A stretch of DNA of 64,000 nt, taken from assembly GCF_013377015.1 (NCBI RefSeq), contig NZ_JACABA010000003.1, positions 427,647-491,646 of the forward strand, written 5' to 3'. The position numbers were made by a program, and so were the translations under genes. This document shows positions 42,800 through 52,715 of the stretch, one piece after another. This DNA is from Rhodopseudomonas sp. (lineage in GTDB: Bacteria; Pseudomonadota; Alphaproteobacteria; Rhizobiales; Xanthobacteraceae). The notes beneath the pieces were generated by a model. It searched no databases. It saw nothing but the letters and a program-made list of their open reading frames with translations, and was not told the DNA's origin. Numbering within the stretch: position 1 is the first letter of the stretch; each line of letters opens with the position of its first letter.

Positions 42800-44503
42800 A
42801 TGACATTGATTGGCTGGATTCAAATTCTGCTGTTCTGCGCGATCATCGTCGCGCTGACCAAGCCGCTCGGCTGGTACATGACCCGCGTGTTCAACGGCGA
42901 GCGGACCTTCCTGTCGCCGATCCTGCGCCCGGTCGAGGCCGGGCTGTACTGGGCCGGCGGCATCAATGAAGAGCATGAGCAGCATTGGCTGACCTATACG
43001 GTGGCGATGCTGCTGTTCCATGTGTTCGGCTTCCTGGTGCTGTATGCGCTGCTGCGACTGCAGGCGCTGCTGCCGTACAACCCGCAGGACCAGTCCGCGG
43101 TGGCTCAGGACCTGTCGTTCAACACCGCGATCAGCTTCATCACCAACACCAACTGGCAGAATTACGGCGGCGAGAGCACGCTGTCCTATCTGGTGCAGAT
43201 GCTCGGGCTGACGCATCAGAACTTCCTCTCGGCGGCGACCGGCATCGTGCTGGCGGTCGCGCTGATCCGCGGATTTTCGCGCGCCTCGGTGCGCACCATC
43301 GGAAATTTCTGGGTCGATGTGACCCGCTGCACGCTCTATGTGCTGCTGCCGCTCTGCATCGTCTATGCGCTGTTCCTGGTCTGGCAGGGCATCCCGCAGA
43401 CGCTCGGCGCTTATGTCGATGCAACCACTTTGGAAGGCGCCAAGCAACAGATCGCGGTCGGACCGGTGGCCTCGCAGGTTGCGATCAAGATGCTCGGCAC
43501 CAACGGCGGCGGCTTCTTCAACGCCAACGCCGCGCATCCGTTCGAGAACCCGACCGCGCTGTCGAACTTCGTGCAGATGATCTCGATCTTCGCGCTCGGC
43601 GCCGGCCTTACCAACGTGTTCGGCCGGATGGTCGGCAACCAGCGCCAGGGCTGGGCGATCCTCGCTGTGATGGGCGTGCTGTTCGTCGTCGGCGTCGGCA
43701 TCACCTACTGGGCCGAAGCCAGTGGCATCACCGGCCTGAATGCGCTGGGGCTCACTGGCGGCAACATGGAAGGCAAGGAAGTCCGCTTCGGCATCGTCGC
43801 GTCGGCTTTGTTCGCCGTGATCACCACCGCGGCCTCCTGCGGCGCGGTCAACGCCATGCACGACAGCTTCACCGCGCTCGGCGGCATGATCCCGCTGATC
43901 AACATGCAGCTCGGCGAGATCATCGTCGGCGGCGTCGGCGCCGGTCTCTACGGCATGCTGCTGTTCGTGGTGCTGACGATCTTCGTCGCCGGTCTGATGG
44001 TCGGTCGCACCCCGGAATATGTCGGCAAGAAGATCGAGTCCCGCGAGGTCAAGATGGCGATGCTGGCGATCCTGGTGTTGCCCTTGATGTATCTGGGCTG
44101 GACTGCGGTCGCGGTGGTGCTGCCTTCGGCGGTGGCCTCGATCGCCAATCCCGGACCGCACGGCTTCACCGAAGTGCTCTACGCCTACACCTCGGCTACC
44201 GGCAACAACGGCTCGGCGTTCGGTGGGCTCAGCGGCAACACCTTTTTCTACAACCTGACGCTCGCCAGCGCGATGTTCGTCGGCCGCTTCTTCATGATCA
44301 TCCCGGCGATGGCGCTTGCGGGGTCGCTGGCGGCGAAAAAATCGGTTCCGCCGTCGGCGGGAACGCTGCCGACCACCGGCCCGCTGTTCGTCGGCCTCGT
44401 CATCGGCGTCATCCTGATCATCGGCGGGCTGACTTTCTTTCCGGCATTGGCGCTCGGCCCGATCGCCGAACATCTGGCGATGACCGCGAACGCGCTGTTC
44501 TGA
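42800..44503 (+). CDS. kdpA: Potassium-transporting ATPase potassium-binding subunit
   Basis: A 567-residue membrane protein (family about 557). It has the repeated selectivity-loop pattern of Kdp[60 protein letters not shown] and [19 protein letters not shown]. KdpA binds and conducts K+ and is related to SKT potassium channels. It is cotranscribed with kdpF upstream and kdpB 23 bp downstream. Confidence 0.97.
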   Translation: MTLIGWIQILLFCAIIVALTKPLGWYMTRVFNGERTFLSPILRPVEAGLYWAGGINEEHEQHWLTYTVAMLLFHVFGFLVLYALLRLQALLPYNPQDQSAVAQDLSFNTAISFITNTNWQNYGGESTLSYLVQMLGLTHQNFLSAATGIVLAVALIRGFSRASVRTIGNFWVDVTRCTLYVLLPLCIVYALFLVWQGIPQTLGAYVDATTLEGAKQQIAVGPVASQVAIKMLGTNGGGFFNANAAHPFENPTALSNFVQMISIFALGAGLTNVFGRMVGNQRQGWAILAVMGVLFVVGVGITYWAEASGITGLNALGLTGGNMEGKEVRFGIVASALFAVITTAASCGAVNAMHDSFTALGGMIPLINMQLGEIIVGGVGAGLYGMLLFVVLTIFVAGLMVGRTPEYVGKKIESREVKMAMLAILVLPLMYLGWTAVAVVLPSAVASIANPGPHGFTEVLYAYTSATGNNGSAFGGLSGNTFFYNLTLASAMFVGRFFMIIPAMALAGSLAAKKSVPPSAGTLPTTGPLFVGLVIGVILIIGGLTFFPALALGPIAEHLAMTANALF

Positions 44504-44526
44504 ACGGAATTGACGGAGTGACCTCG

Positions 44527-46653
44527 ATGAAAATTGCAAAGACCAACAAGCGGAATGCGGCGTCGGCGATGCTCGACCCAGCGATCGTGATCCCCGCCAT
44601 CGGTTCGGCATTCGTCAAACTCGATCCACGGCTGATGATCAAGAGCCCGGTGATGTTCGTGGTCGAGGTGGTGGCCGCGCTGACCACCGTGATCTTCCTC
44701 AAGAGCATCTTCACCGGCGGCGGCGACGGACTCGGCTTCACTTTCCAGATCATTCTGTGGCTGTGGTTCACGGTGCTGTTCGCCAATTTCGCCGAAGCCG
44801 TCGCCGAGGGCCGCGGCAAGGCGCAGGCCGATACGCTGCGCCAGGCCCTGACCGATACCAAGGCAAAGCGGCTGCTGATCGATGGCAACTATGAATTGTA
44901 CGAGGGCGTGCCCGCTGAGCATCTGCAGCAGGGCGACGTCGTGCTGGTCGAAGCCGGCGACATGATCCCGAGCGACGGCGAAGTGATCCACGGCATCGCC
45001 TCGGTGAACGAGGCCGCGATCACCGGCGAGTCGGCGCCGGTGATCCGCGAATCCGGCGGCGACCGTTCCGCCGTCACCGGCGGCACCATGGTAATTTCGG
45101 ATCGGATTGTGGTGCGCATCACGGCGGCGAAAGGCCATTCGTTCCTCGATCGTATGATCCGGCTGGTGGAAGGCGCCGAACGGCAGAAGACTCCGAACGA
45201 GATCGCGCTCAACATTCTGCTCGCCGGGCTCACCATCATCTTCGTGTTCGCGACCGTGACGATCCCGAGCTACGCGGCTTACGCCGGCGGGCAGATTTCC
45301 GTGATCGTGCTGGTGGCGCTGTTCGTGACGTTGATTCCGACCACGATCGGCGCGCTGCTGTCGGCGATCGGCATCGCGGGAATGGACCGGCTGGTCCGCT
45401 TCAACGTACTAGCGATGTCCGGCCGCGCGGTAGAGGCGGCCGGCGACGTCGACACATTGCTGCTCGACAAGACCGGGACCATCACGCTGGGGAACCGGCA
45501 GGCGACTGCGTTCCGTCCGGTCCGTGGCGTGACCGAGCAAGAATTGGCGGAGGCGGCGCAATTGGCGTCATTGGCCGACGAGACCCCGGAGGGCCGTTCG
45601 ATCGTGGTGTTGGCCAAGGAGAACTACGGCATCCGTGGCCGCGAGATGGCCGAGCTTGCGGCGACGTTCATTCCGTTCACGGCTCAGACCCGGATGAGCG
45701 GCGTCGATGCCGGGCACTCTTCGGTCCGCAAGGGCGCGGTGGATGCAATCCTGAATTACATCGCCGGCGGCGGTGAAACCCGCTCCGTCGAATCGGGAAA
45801 TGCTGCGCGTGCAATCCAGCCCGGCGTCATGTCCGACGCAGCACGCGAAACCCAGACGATCGCCGACGAGATTGCGAAAGCGGGCGGTACGCCGCTGGCG
45901 GTCGCCAAAGATGGCCGGCTGCTCGGCGTCATCCACCTCAAGGACATCGTCAAGGGCGGCATCCGCGAGCGCTTCGCCGAACTTCGCCGGATGGGGATTC
46001 GCACCGTGATGATCACTGGCGACAACCCGATGACCGCGGCGGCCATCGCGGCTGAAGCCGGGGTCGACGATTTCCTGGCGCAGGCCACGCCGGAGGACAA
46101 ACTGCGGCTGATCCGCGACGAACAGGCCAAGGGCAAGCTGGTGGCGATGTGCGGCGACGGCACCAACGATGCGCCTGCGCTGGCCCAGGCCGACGTCGGT
46201 GTCGCCATGAATACAGGCACCCAGGCGGCGCGCGAGGCCGGCAACATGGTCGATCTCGACTCCAACCCGACCAAGCTGATCGAGGTGGTGGAGATCGGCA
46301 AGCAGCTGCTGATGACTCGCGGCGCGCTGACCACCTTCTCGATCGCCAACGACGTGGCTAAATACTTCGCCATCATCCCGGCGATGTTTCTGGCGTTCTA
46401 TCCGCAACTCGGCGTGCTCAACGTGATGGGGCTCGCCAGCCCGCAGAGCGCGATCTTGTCGGCGATCATCTTCAACGCGCTGATCATCATCGCGCTGATC
46501 CCGCTGGCGCTGAAAGGCGTCGCCTATCGCGCGGTCGGCGCCGGTGCCCTGCTGCGGCGCAACCTGTTGATCTACGGCCTCGGCGGTATCGTCATTCCGT
46601 TCATTGGCATCAAGGCGATCGACCTTCTGGTCGGCGCCCTGCACCTGGTCTGA
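44527..46653 (+). CDS. kdpB: Potassium-transporting P-type ATPase subunit B
   Basis: A 708-residue P-type ATPase from ATG 44527; the open frame continues upstream through kdpA but has no meaning there. Catalytic features are Asp314 of [16 protein letters not shown] (phosphorylated residue), the actuator motif [14 protein letters not shown], and the hinge [20 protein letters not shown]. KdpB hydrolyses ATP to drive high-affinity K+ uptake by KdpA. Confidence 0.97.
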   Translation: MKIAKTNKRNAASAMLDPAIVIPAIGSAFVKLDPRLMIKSPVMFVVEVVAALTTVIFLKSIFTGGGDGLGFTFQIILWLWFTVLFANFAEAVAEGRGKAQADTLRQALTDTKAKRLLIDGNYELYEGVPAEHLQQGDVVLVEAGDMIPSDGEVIHGIASVNEAAITGESAPVIRESGGDRSAVTGGTMVISDRIVVRITAAKGHSFLDRMIRLVEGAERQKTPNEIALNILLAGLTIIFVFATVTIPSYAAYAGGQISVIVLVALFVTLIPTTIGALLSAIGIAGMDRLVRFNVLAMSGRAVEAAGDVDTLLLDKTGTITLGNRQATAFRPVRGVTEQELAEAAQLASLADETPEGRSIVVLAKENYGIRGREMAELAATFIPFTAQTRMSGVDAGHSSVRKGAVDAILNYIAGGGETRSVESGNAARAIQPGVMSDAARETQTIADEIAKAGGTPLAVAKDGRLLGVIHLKDIVKGGIRERFAELRRMGIRTVMITGDNPMTAAAIAAEAGVDDFLAQATPEDKLRLIRDEQAKGKLVAMCGDGTNDAPALAQADVGVAMNTGTQAAREAGNMVDLDSNPTKLIEVVEIGKQLLMTRGALTTFSIANDVAKYFAIIPAMFLAFYPQLGVLNVMGLASPQSAILSAIIFNALIIIALIPLALKGVAYRAVGAGALLRRNLLIYGLGGIVIPFIGIKAIDLLVGALHLV

Positions 46654-46663
46654 GGAGAACCCC

Positions 46664-47278
46664 ATGTTAAGAGAAATTCGCCCCGCCATCGTCATCCTGC
46701 TCGCGCTGACTTTAATTACCGGCCTGCTCTATCCGCTCGCCATCACCGGCGCGGCTGGCGTGCTGTTTCCAAGCCAGGCGCAAGGCAGCCTGATCGAACG
46801 CAACGGCACCGTGATCGGCTCCGCGCTGATCGGCCAGGAATTCAAGGACGACAAATATTTCCACGGCCGCCCCTCGGCAACCACGGCGCCGGACCCCGCG
46901 GATGCCAGCAAGACAGTGTCGGCGCCCTACAACGCCGCCAACTCCGGCGGATCGAATCTCGGCCCGACCAGCAAGGCGCTGATCGACCGGGTCAAGGAAG
47001 ATGTCGACAAACTGAAGGCGGAGAATCCGTCTGCGGCGGTGCCGGTCGACCTCGTCACCACCACCGCCAGCGGCCTCGATCCCGATATCTCGCCGGAGGC
47101 GGCGCTGTTCCAGGTGCCGCGCGTGGCGAAGGCGCGCGGGCTGGCGGAAGACCGCGTCCGGCAGATCGTCACCGCGCGGGTCGAAGGTCGGCTTGCCGGG
47201 CTGCTCGGCGAGCCGCGGGTCAACGTGCTGGCGCTCAATCTGGCGCTCGACTCGGCCTCCTCCAAGGAGCCGCGCTAG
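46664..47278 (+). CDS. kdpC: Potassium-transporting ATPase subunit C
   Basis: A 204-residue protein from ATG 46664 (TGAGGAGA before it). One N-terminal helix ([20 protein letters not shown]) is followed by the conserved [21 protein letters not shown] region, [14 protein letters not shown] and the C-terminal [11 protein letters not shown]. KdpC joins KdpB and KdpA and raises ATP affinity. It starts 10 bp after kdpB. Confidence 0.96.
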   Translation: MLREIRPAIVILLALTLITGLLYPLAITGAAGVLFPSQAQGSLIERNGTVIGSALIGQEFKDDKYFHGRPSATTAPDPADASKTVSAPYNAANSGGSNLGPTSKALIDRVKEDVDKLKAENPSAAVPVDLVTTTASGLDPDISPEAALFQVPRVAKARGLAEDRVRQIVTARVEGRLAGLLGEPRVNVLALNLALDSASSKEPR

Positions 47279-47309
47279 GCTTGAGCCGGCCGGGAGACTA
47301 TATTGCCTC

Positions 47310-50030
47310 ATGGCAAATTTGCGCCGCGAACTCGATCAACGACCATCGCCGGAAGCGCTGCTGGAAACCGCCCGGCGCGAGGACAATCGCGCCGGGCGGT
47401 TGAAGATCTTCGTCGGCGCCGCGCCCGGCGTCGGCAAGACCTATGAGATGCTGCAAAGCGCCCACGCCAAGCTGATGGCCGGCGTCGACGTGGTGGTCGG
47501 CGTCGTCGAGACCCATGGCCGGGCCGAGACCGAGGCGCTGCTGGCCGGCCTTGAAGTGATCCCGCGCCGCCGGCTCGACTACAAGGACCATGTGCTCGAG
47601 GAAATGGACATCGACGCGCTGATCGCTCGGCATCCACAGCTCGCGCTGGTCGACGAACTCGCCCACACCAACGCTCCCGGCAGCCGCCATCCGAAGCGCT
47701 ATCTCGACGTCGAGGAATTGCTGTCCCACGGCATCGACGTCTATACCGCGGTCAACATCCAGCACATCGAGAGCCTCAACGACGTGGTAGCGCAGATCAC
47801 CCATGTCCGGGTGCGCGAGACCGTGCCGGATTCGGTGTTCGACCGCGCCGACGCCATCGAACTGGTCGATCTCACCCCGGACGATCTGATCCAGCGGCTG
47901 CGCGAGGGCAAGGTCTATGTGCCGAAGCAGGCCGAGCGGGCGCTGGAGCACTATTTCTCGCCGGGCAATCTCACCGCGCTGCGCGAACTCGCCTTGCGTC
48001 GCACCGCCGAGCGGGTGGACGAGCAACTGCTGACCCATATGCAGGCCAACGCCATCGCCGGGCCGTGGGCGGTCGGCGAGCGGATCATGGTCTGCGTCAG
48101 CGACGAGCCGCGCTCCGCCGGCCTGGTGCGCTACACCAAGCGGCTGGCGGACCGGCTGCGCGCGCCCTGGACCGCAATCAACATCGAGACCAGCCGCAAC
48201 CTGCACTTCAGCGAGGCGCAGCGCGACCGGCTCGCCGACACCCTACGGCTCGCGGAATCGCTCGGCGCCGAGGCGCTGTCGATCCCCGGCGCCGGCCACG
48301 GCGTCGCCGACGACGTCTTGCGCTTCGCGCGCGGCAACAACGTCACCCAGATCATCGTCGGCCGCTCGCCGCGGTCGTGGTGGAGCGAATTGATCCGCGG
48401 CTCGATCGTGCACGAACTGGTGCGCGGCGCCGGTCATATCAGCGTTCATGTCATCGCCGGCGACGCGCTCGCCGCCGAGCCGATGCCGACCACGACGCTG
48501 CGCCCGGCCGAACGCCACGAGCCGTTCGAATTGGTGCCCTATCTGATGGCGCTGCTGTTCGCCGCCATCGGGCTTGGCATCGCAGAACTGATCGAGCCGT
48601 TCTTCGGCATCGAAAACGTCGATCTGGTATTTCTCACCGCCGTGGTCGGCACCGCAGTGCGCTACGGGCTGTGGCCGTCGCTGCTGGCGAGCTTGGCGGC
48701 ATCGCTATGCTACAATTTCTTCTTCATGCCGCCGGTCTATACCTTCACGATCGCCGAGCCGACCAATGTCGCGGCATTCTTCCTGTTCATGCTGATCGCG
48801 CTTCTGGTCTCCAATGTCGCGGCACGCGTGCGCACCCAGGCGGTGGCCGCGGCCGGGCGGGTGCGCACCACCGAATCGCTCTACGCGTTCAGCCGCAAGC
48901 TCGCGGGAACCGCAGCGCTCGACGACGTGCTGTGGGCGACCGCGTATCAGACCGCGCTGATGCTGAAGGTGCGGGTGGTGCTGCTGCTGCCCGAAGACGG
49001 TGTGCTGACGGTGAAGGCTGGGTATCCGCCCGAGGATCAGTTGGACAAGGCCGACCTCGCCGCGGCGAACTGGGCCTGGGACAACGACCGCGCCGCCGGG
49101 CGCGGCTCCGATACGTTACCTGGCGCCAAGCGATTGTTCCTGCCGATGCGCACCGGGCGCGGGCCGATCGGCGTGATCGGCATCGACGACGACCGCACCG
49201 GGCCGCTGCTCACGCCGGACCAGCGCAGGCTGCTCGACGCGCTGATGGACCAGGGCGCGCTCGCGATCGAGCGGGTGCAACTGGTCGAGGACATCGACCG
49301 CGTCAAGCGCAACCTGGAATCCGACCGGCTGCGCTCGGCGCTGCTGAACTCGATCTCGCACGATCTGAAGACGCCGCTCGCTTCGGTGCTCGGCGCCGCC
49401 TCCGCCATGCGCGATCTGTCCGGCCTCAGCGACGCCGAAAAGAGCGATCTCTTGACCACCATCATCGAGGAATCCGAACGTCTCAACCGCTTCATCGCCA
49501 ATCTCTTGGACATGACCAAGCTTGAGGCTGGCGCGGTCGTGCCGAATACCGCCAAGCACGATCTCGGCGACATTATCGGCAGCGCGCTGCGACGCGCCGC
49601 CAAAATCTTGGCGCAAGACCAAATCAAACTGGAGATCGAACCGAATCTGCCGATGCTGGAGCTTGATGCCGTCTTGTTCGAACAGGTGCTGTTCAATCTT
49701 CTGGACAACGCCGCGAAATACGCACCGGAGGGCACCACGATCGCGATTAAGGCACACCGCCAGGACGGCAGCGTCACACTGCAGGTGATCGACGAGGGCG
49801 CTGGCATTCCGCCCGACGATCTCGACAGCGTGTTCGACAAATTCTATCGCGCGCAGAAGGGTGACCATGTCCGCGCCGGCACCGGCCTTGGGCTCGCGAT
49901 CTCACGCGGCTTTGTCGAGGCGATGCACGGCACGATCACGGCGGCCAACCGCAGCGACCGCAGCGGCGCGGTGCTAACGATCCGGCTGCCGGTGCCTGCG
50001 GCCACCGCGGCGCTGGATACCGCCGCATGA
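47310..50030 (+). CDS. kdpD: Potassium-sensing histidine kinase KdpD
   Basis: A 906-residue sensor. Order of domains: N-terminal KdpD ATP-binding domain with Walker A GAAPGVGKTY (~36-45) and Walker B LALVDELAHTNAPGSRH; a universal-stress-like domain (ERIMVCVSDEP); four transmembrane helices (DUF4118, ~405-510); a GAF-like part; HisKA with His684 in NSISHDLKTPLASVLG; and HATPase with NLLDNAAKYAPEG and RAGTGLGLAISRGF. It senses low K+ and phosphorylates KdpE. The start ATG 47310 lies 31 bp after kdpC. Confidence 0.96.
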   Translation: MANLRRELDQRPSPEALLETARREDNRAGRLKIFVGAAPGVGKTYEMLQSAHAKLMAGVDVVVGVVETHGRAETEALLAGLEVIPRRRLDYKDHVLEEMDIDALIARHPQLALVDELAHTNAPGSRHPKRYLDVEELLSHGIDVYTAVNIQHIESLNDVVAQITHVRVRETVPDSVFDRADAIELVDLTPDDLIQRLREGKVYVPKQAERALEHYFSPGNLTALRELALRRTAERVDEQLLTHMQANAIAGPWAVGERIMVCVSDEPRSAGLVRYTKRLADRLRAPWTAINIETSRNLHFSEAQRDRLADTLRLAESLGAEALSIPGAGHGVADDVLRFARGNNVTQIIVGRSPRSWWSELIRGSIVHELVRGAGHISVHVIAGDALAAEPMPTTTLRPAERHEPFELVPYLMALLFAAIGLGIAELIEPFFGIENVDLVFLTAVVGTAVRYGLWPSLLASLAASLCYNFFFMPPVYTFTIAEPTNVAAFFLFMLIALLVSNVAARVRTQAVAAAGRVRTTESLYAFSRKLAGTAALDDVLWATAYQTALMLKVRVVLLLPEDGVLTVKAGYPPEDQLDKADLAAANWAWDNDRAAGRGSDTLPGAKRLFLPMRTGRGPIGVIGIDDDRTGPLLTPDQRRLLDALMDQGALAIERVQLVEDIDRVKRNLESDRLRSALLNSISHDLKTPLASVLGAASAMRDLSGLSDAEKSDLLTTIIEESERLNRFIANLLDMTKLEAGAVVPNTAKHDLGDIIGSALRRAAKILAQDQIKLEIEPNLPMLELDAVLFEQVLFNLLDNAAKYAPEGTTIAIKAHRQDGSVTLQVIDEGAGIPPDDLDSVFDKFYRAQKGDHVRAGTGLGLAISRGFVEAMHGTITAANRSDRSGAVLTIRLPVPAATAALDTAA

Positions 50031-50713
50031 GCGCCACCCCGATCAAGGTGCTGGTGATCGACGATGAGCCGCCGATCCGCAAGCTACTGCGCTTGGGGCT
50101 CAGCACCCAGGGCTACGAAGTTCTGGAAGCCACCAACGGCAAGACCGCGTTGGAATTGCTGGCGCAGGCGCCGGCGCTGATCATCCTCGACCTCGGGCTG
50201 CCCGACATCCAGGGCCACGACCTGTTGCGGATGATCCGGGCGCGCAACGACGCGGTCCCGATCGTGGTGCTGTCGAGCCGCGGCGATGAGGCCGGCAAGG
50301 TCCAGGCACTCGATCTCGGCGCCGATGATTACCTCACCAAACCGTTCGGAATGGAGGAACTGCTGGCGCGAATGCGCGCCGCGCTACGCCATCAGCTTCA
50401 GATCCAGGGCGAGCGCCCGGTGTTCCGGACCGGCGAGCTCTCGGTCGATCTGGTGCGCCGCATCGTCCAGGTCGGTGGCAGGGAGATCAAACTGTCACCG
50501 AAGGAATACGACCTGCTGCGCGTACTGGTGCAACATGCCGGCAAGGTGCTGACCCATCGCTTCCTGCTCAGGGAATTGTGGGACGAATTGACCGACGCGC
50601 AATATCTGCGGGTCTATGTTAGGCAGCTACGTCAGAAGATCGAGCCAGATCCGGAACGTCCACGGTTCATTCTGACCGAGACAGGTATCGGCTATCGGCT
50701 TCGGGCGGAATGA
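50027..50713 (+). CDS. kdpE: Response regulator KdpE
   Basis: A 228-residue OmpR-type regulator. The receiver has Asp12/Asp13 (VIDDEPPIRKLL), phosphoacceptor Asp55 (IILDLGLPDIQGHD) and Lys in DYLTKPFG. The C-terminal winged helix has IKLSPKEYDLLRVLVQHAGK and YLRVYVRQLRQKIE, ending in TGIGYRLRAE. Its ATG overlaps the kdpD stop (ATGA). It activates the kdp promoter, presumably in the region before 42604. Confidence 0.96.
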   Translation: MSATPIKVLVIDDEPPIRKLLRLGLSTQGYEVLEATNGKTALELLAQAPALIILDLGLPDIQGHDLLRMIRARNDAVPIVVLSSRGDEAGKVQALDLGADDYLTKPFGMEELLARMRAALRHQLQIQGERPVFRTGELSVDLVRRIVQVGGREIKLSPKEYDLLRVLVQHAGKVLTHRFLLRELWDELTDAQYLRVYVRQLRQKIEPDPERPRFILTETGIGYRLRAE

Positions 50714-50767
50714 TCCAGCAGTTGAAAGACGCGACACTGGAATGAACTGCCTGTCAACGCATGAAGA

Positions 50768-50786
50768 AGCCCGCCAGCGGCGGGCT
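50768..50786. terminator. Bidirectional hairpin between kdpE and tRNA-fMet
   Basis: AGCCCGCC-AGC-GGCGGGCT is a perfect eight-pair stem with a three-base loop. On the minus strand it is followed by TCTTCAT, making it a plausible terminator for the tRNA; on the plus strand it could also end the kdp transcript. Confidence 0.65.
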
Positions 50787-50812
50787 AATTCATTGATATC
50801 ATTTAGAAAGTT

Positions 50813-50889
<77 letters not shown>

Positions 50890-51200
50890 ATAAACCATTG
50901 CACGCCTTGGCAAGAACCCGATACCGAACGAATCCACCCAACGCCCGAGGGCGCCGATCAATCCTTCCGGAGGCTTCCTGAGAAGGCTACCCGGGCCAAA
51001 GCCCACGGTGCGAGGGGTGTGTACCAACGCCGACCCGCTTTGGAAAGGGCTGGCGGCAAGATTTTCAAGATATTATCGCAATCCGGAACCCGGCGTTGCA
51101 ATCTCCCGTTGCCGGAAGCGCTCGCTCCTGCGAAAACATCGACAAAATCGCGTCATTGGTTGAATTCAGCCGAAATTGACCGAAGACAGGCGGGAAGCAC
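50890..51200. other. Intergenic region upstream of tRNA-fMet and the aldehyde dehydrogenase
   Basis: About 310 bases with no gene seen. It must hold the tRNA promoter on the minus strand and the aldehyde dehydrogenase promoter on the plus strand, but I could not assign either. Confidence 0.4.
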
Positions 51201-52634
51201 ATGGACCAGTCGCTGAGCAGCTATGGGCGCAACGCCCTGCACGACGCCTTCCATCGCATGATCGAACTCTCCCGGCAGGCTCAGCCGGCGTCGCTGGCGG
51301 AGCGGCTGGACCGGCTGGCGCGGCTTCGCGCCGTGATCCAGGCCAATGAGAGCCGGTTCGAGCAGGCGATTTCCGCCGATTTCGGCCATCGCTGCGCGGT
51401 GGAGACCCTGATCGCCGAAACGCTCTCGGTGCTGGCCGAGATCAAGCACTCCTCAAAACACCTGAAAGCCTGGATGGCGCCGCAGCGGGTTTCGACCCAG
51501 CTGCAATTCCTGCCGGCGAAGAACCGGTTGATGCCGCAGCCGCTCGGCGTGGTCGGCATCATCGCGCCGTGGAATTATCCGCTGCAGCTGACCTTGGCGC
51601 CGGCGGTGGCGGCGCTGGCAGCCGGCAACCGGGTGATGATCAAGCCCAGCGAGTTGACGCCGCGATTCGCCGCGCTGCTGCAGGAGGTGATCGCCGCCAA
51701 GTTCGACCCGACCGAAATGCTGGTGACCGGTATCGAGGACGACATCGCCGAGGCGTTCGCAGCTCTGCCGTTCGACCATCTGATGTTCACCGGCTCGACC
51801 CGGGTCGGCCGCCTGGTCGCCGCGGCCGCGGGCCGCAATCTGACGCCGATCACGCTCGAACTCGGCGGCAAGTCACCGGCGATCATCGATCGCTCCGCCG
51901 ATCTCGACGAGGTGGCGGCAAGGATCGCCTATGCCAAGCTGCTCAATGCCGGCCAGACCTGCATCGCGCCGGATTACGTCCTGGTGCCGTCCGCCTCGTT
52001 GCAGCCGTTCGCCGACAAGGTCCGCGACGCCATGCGGAAAATGTACGGCACCGATCCCGGCAACAAGGACTACACTTCGATCATCGCCGACCGGCACTAT
52101 GCGCGGCTGCAAGACCTCGTCGCCGATGCGCAGGCGCATGGCGCCAGCATCGTGCAGCCCGCCTCCCCCGACGATGCCGCCTGGAAATCGCAGCGCAAAT
52201 TCCCGCCGACGATTTTGACCGGCGTCACCTCCGAGATGAAGATCATGCAGGAGGAAATCTTCGGGCCGCTGCTGCCGATCGTCGGCTATGACGACGCCGC
52301 GGAGCCGATCGCCTATATCAATGGCCGCGACCGGCCGCTGGCGCTGTACTGGTTCGGCACCGACGACGCCGCGCGCGACGAGGTGCTGGCGCGCACCGTC
52401 TCCGGCGGCGTTACCGTCAACGATTGCCTGGTGCATTTCGCCCAAATCAATCAGCCGATGGGCGGCGTCGGCGCCTCCGGGACCGGCGCCTATCATGGCG
52501 AATGGGGCTTCCGGACCTTCAGCAAGCTGAAGCCGGTGTTCTATCGCTCGCCCTACAACCGCTTCGCCGATCTGTATCCGCCCTATGGCGGCAAGATCGC
52601 ACGGCTTGGAAAGATGCTGAGATTGATGTCTTAG
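51201..52634 (+). CDS. Coniferyl-aldehyde-dehydrogenase-like ALDH
   Basis: A 477-residue aldehyde dehydrogenase. The start of the Rossmann part is GVVGIIAPWNYPLQLTLAPA; the catalytic glutamate lies in TLELGGKSP and the nucleophilic cysteine in NAGQTCIAPDYVLVP, with EEIFGPLLPIVGY and GASGTGAYHGEWGFRTFSK. The APDYVLVP after the Cys and the hydrophobic C-terminus fit the class 3-like group annotated as coniferyl aldehyde dehydrogenase (CalB), which also acts on long-chain aldehydes. Downstream lies a GMC alcohol oxidoreductase, so the pair may oxidise an alcohol to an acid. Confidence 0.87.
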   Translation: MDQSLSSYGRNALHDAFHRMIELSRQAQPASLAERLDRLARLRAVIQANESRFEQAISADFGHRCAVETLIAETLSVLAEIKHSSKHLKAWMAPQRVSTQLQFLPAKNRLMPQPLGVVGIIAPWNYPLQLTLAPAVAALAAGNRVMIKPSELTPRFAALLQEVIAAKFDPTEMLVTGIEDDIAEAFAALPFDHLMFTGSTRVGRLVAAAAGRNLTPITLELGGKSPAIIDRSADLDEVAARIAYAKLLNAGQTCIAPDYVLVPSASLQPFADKVRDAMRKMYGTDPGNKDYTSIIADRHYARLQDLVADAQAHGASIVQPASPDDAAWKSQRKFPPTILTGVTSEMKIMQEEIFGPLLPIVGYDDAAEPIAYINGRDRPLALYWFGTDDAARDEVLARTVSGGVTVNDCLVHFAQINQPMGGVGASGTGAYHGEWGFRTFSKLKPVFYRSPYNRFADLYPPYGGKIARLGKMLRLMS

Positions 52635-52715
52635 GTCAGGATCGGCAATATCGATCGACGACGCCCGGCCAACGAGTCGGTGCGATCAAAAAGAAGCGTC
52701 CGGGGAGGACAGACC

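Noticed and set aside
42985..44526. Upstream extension of the kdpB frame through kdpA
   Set aside because: KdpB has a normal N-terminus at ATG 44527; the extension is the out-of-frame reading of kdpA.
42617..44611. A 664-codon minus-strand frame across kdpA
   Set aside because: Antisense to a certain kdpA gene, low-complexity Arg/Gln/His/Asp composition.
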